From Methylobacterium tardum (GTDB lineage: Bacteria; Pseudomonadota; Alphaproteobacteria; Rhizobiales; Beijerinckiaceae), in the NCBI RefSeq assembly GCF_023546765.1, contig NZ_CP097484.1:3876001-3940000 (forward strand): a DNA stretch of 64,000 bases. The letters run 5' to 3'. The notes under the pieces were generated by a model, which did not search any database, was not told where the DNA came from, and saw only the letters and a list, made by a program, of their open reading frames with translations. Position 1 is the first letter of the stretch, and every line of letters begins with the position of its first letter. Shown piece after piece: positions 63,406 to 64,000 of the stretch. The translations under genes were made by a program, and so were the position numbers.

Positions 63406-64000
63406 TTATGTGGCGCTCGCCGTGTGGTCGCCCTGGTGAAGCGCGGCGGGCTCGCTGCTCAAGGCCTCCAGGAAAGAGGCCGCGTCGCGCCGGATCTCCG
63501 CGCGGCGCTTGTCGCCCAGACCGCGCAGGGTTCGATACGGCATGATCATCCGCTGATTGCCGGCCAACCGCTCCTCGTTCTCGATCAGGAAGTTCCAGTA
63601 CAGATAGTTGAACGGGCAGGCGTCCGGCCCGGACTTGACCTTCACGTCGTACGCGCAGGCCGCACAATAGTCCGACATCCGGTCGATATAGGCGCCCGAA
63701 GCCGCGTAGGGCTTCGAGCCCATCACGCCGCCGTCGGCCCAGAGCACCATGCCGTGCACGTTGGGCAGCTCGACCCATTCATAGGCGTCGGCGAAGACGA
63801 TCAGGTACCACGCCTCCACCTGCGCCGGATCGAGCCCGGCGATCAGGGCAAAGTTGCCGGTGACCATGAGGCGCTGGATATGGTGCGCGTAGGCGTGGGC
63901 GCGGGTGTCCGAAACGACCTGCGCGATGCAGTTGAGCTTGGTCTCGCCCGACCAGTAGAACCACGGCAGGGCGCGGCCGGCCTGAAGCGCATTGGTCTCA
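63406..64000 (-). CDS. Photolyase/cryptochrome-related protein, Fe-S type (PhrB-like), C-terminal part
   Basis: The frame is open to the right edge, giving the last 197 residues. ALPWFYWSGETKLNCIAQVV, HAYAHHIQRLMVTGNFALIA and AWYLIVFADAYEWVELPNVH are diagnostic of the FeS-BCP/CryPro photolyases. Cys residues in DYCAACAYDVKVKSGPDACP belong to the 4Fe-4S site, followed by FNYLYWNFL. Members repair (6-4) photoproducts using FAD, a lumazine chromophore and a cluster. The N-terminal half is beyond the window. The gene is convergent with bcsS. Confidence 0.9.
   Translation of the reverse strand, partial: ETNALQAGRALPWFYWSGETKLNCIAQVVSDTRAHAYAHHIQRLMVTGNFALIAGLDPAQVEAWYLIVFADAYEWVELPNVHGMVLWADGGVMGSKPYAASGAYIDRMSDYCAACAYDVKVKSGPDACPFNYLYWNFLIENEERLAGNQRMIMPYRTLRGLGDKRRAEIRRDAASFLEALSSEPAALHQGDHTASAT

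Overview
The window is high-GC DNA of alphaproteobacterial character. Housekeeping genes (hemB, purB, purA, rpoH, bpt, an RluD-type pseudouridine synthase), a BcsS-like protein, ExoD, an LdtR-like MarR regulator and several CsbD/EcfG-type stress genes point to the order Hyphomicrobiales, most likely Methylobacteriaceae. That family assignment is inference from gene content; no rRNA is present.

Layout. (1) 1-9,970 is an accessory island. A lower-GC fragment at the left edge encodes the first 171 residues of a radical SAM enzyme and, just upstream, a 56-residue peptide ending in a Cys/Gly-rich tail, which looks like a RiPP maturase/precursor pair. Two transposase fragments, a serine resolvase and a truncated MBL/nuclease chimera follow. 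Then comes a three-gene operon with a zinc-hook SMC-like ATPase (ABC-three-component type), then a protein fusing a class I methyltransferase to an HNH nuclease. (2) 10,034-29,561 is an integrated element of about 19.5 kb bounded by a perfect 39-bp direct repeat derived from the 5' half of a tRNA-Ser(UGA) gene. It carries integrase, RHH regulator, excisionase, RepA-like helicase, TGTCC-rich hairpins, an intact IS5-type insertion, a small-terminase-like gene, tail genes (hub and two tape-measure paralogues, one truncated), a Crp/Fnr regulator, a GDSG serine protease and many small genes. No capsid, portal or large terminase gene is visible, so it is a defective prophage or phage-satellite-like element. 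(3) 29,739-40,015 holds tRNA-Gln, a DUF2946-like/PepSY/TonB-receptor metal-uptake cluster, and a sensory operon: substrate-binding protein, Cache histidine kinase, response regulator, response-regulator/cyclase fusion, second binding protein. (4) 40,119-47,191 is a stress cluster: YidB-like protein, TAXI binding protein, CsbD-like proteins, a membrane protein, a PAS-LuxR regulator behind a perfect sigma-EcfG promoter, and an EcfG-like sigma factor with a NepR-like segment fused at its N-terminus. (5) 47,447-64,000 is mostly core: cytochrome c, dienelactone hydrolase, tRNA-Glu, rluD-like, rpoH, purA, dat, purB, bpt, RDD protein, hemB, ldtR-like, exoD, bcsS and the end of an Fe-S photolyase gene.

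Several genes, including the normally essential purA, contain single-base frameshifts, many of them at G/C runs. This suggests residual sequencing or assembly indels, so apparent pseudogenes should be read with that in mind.
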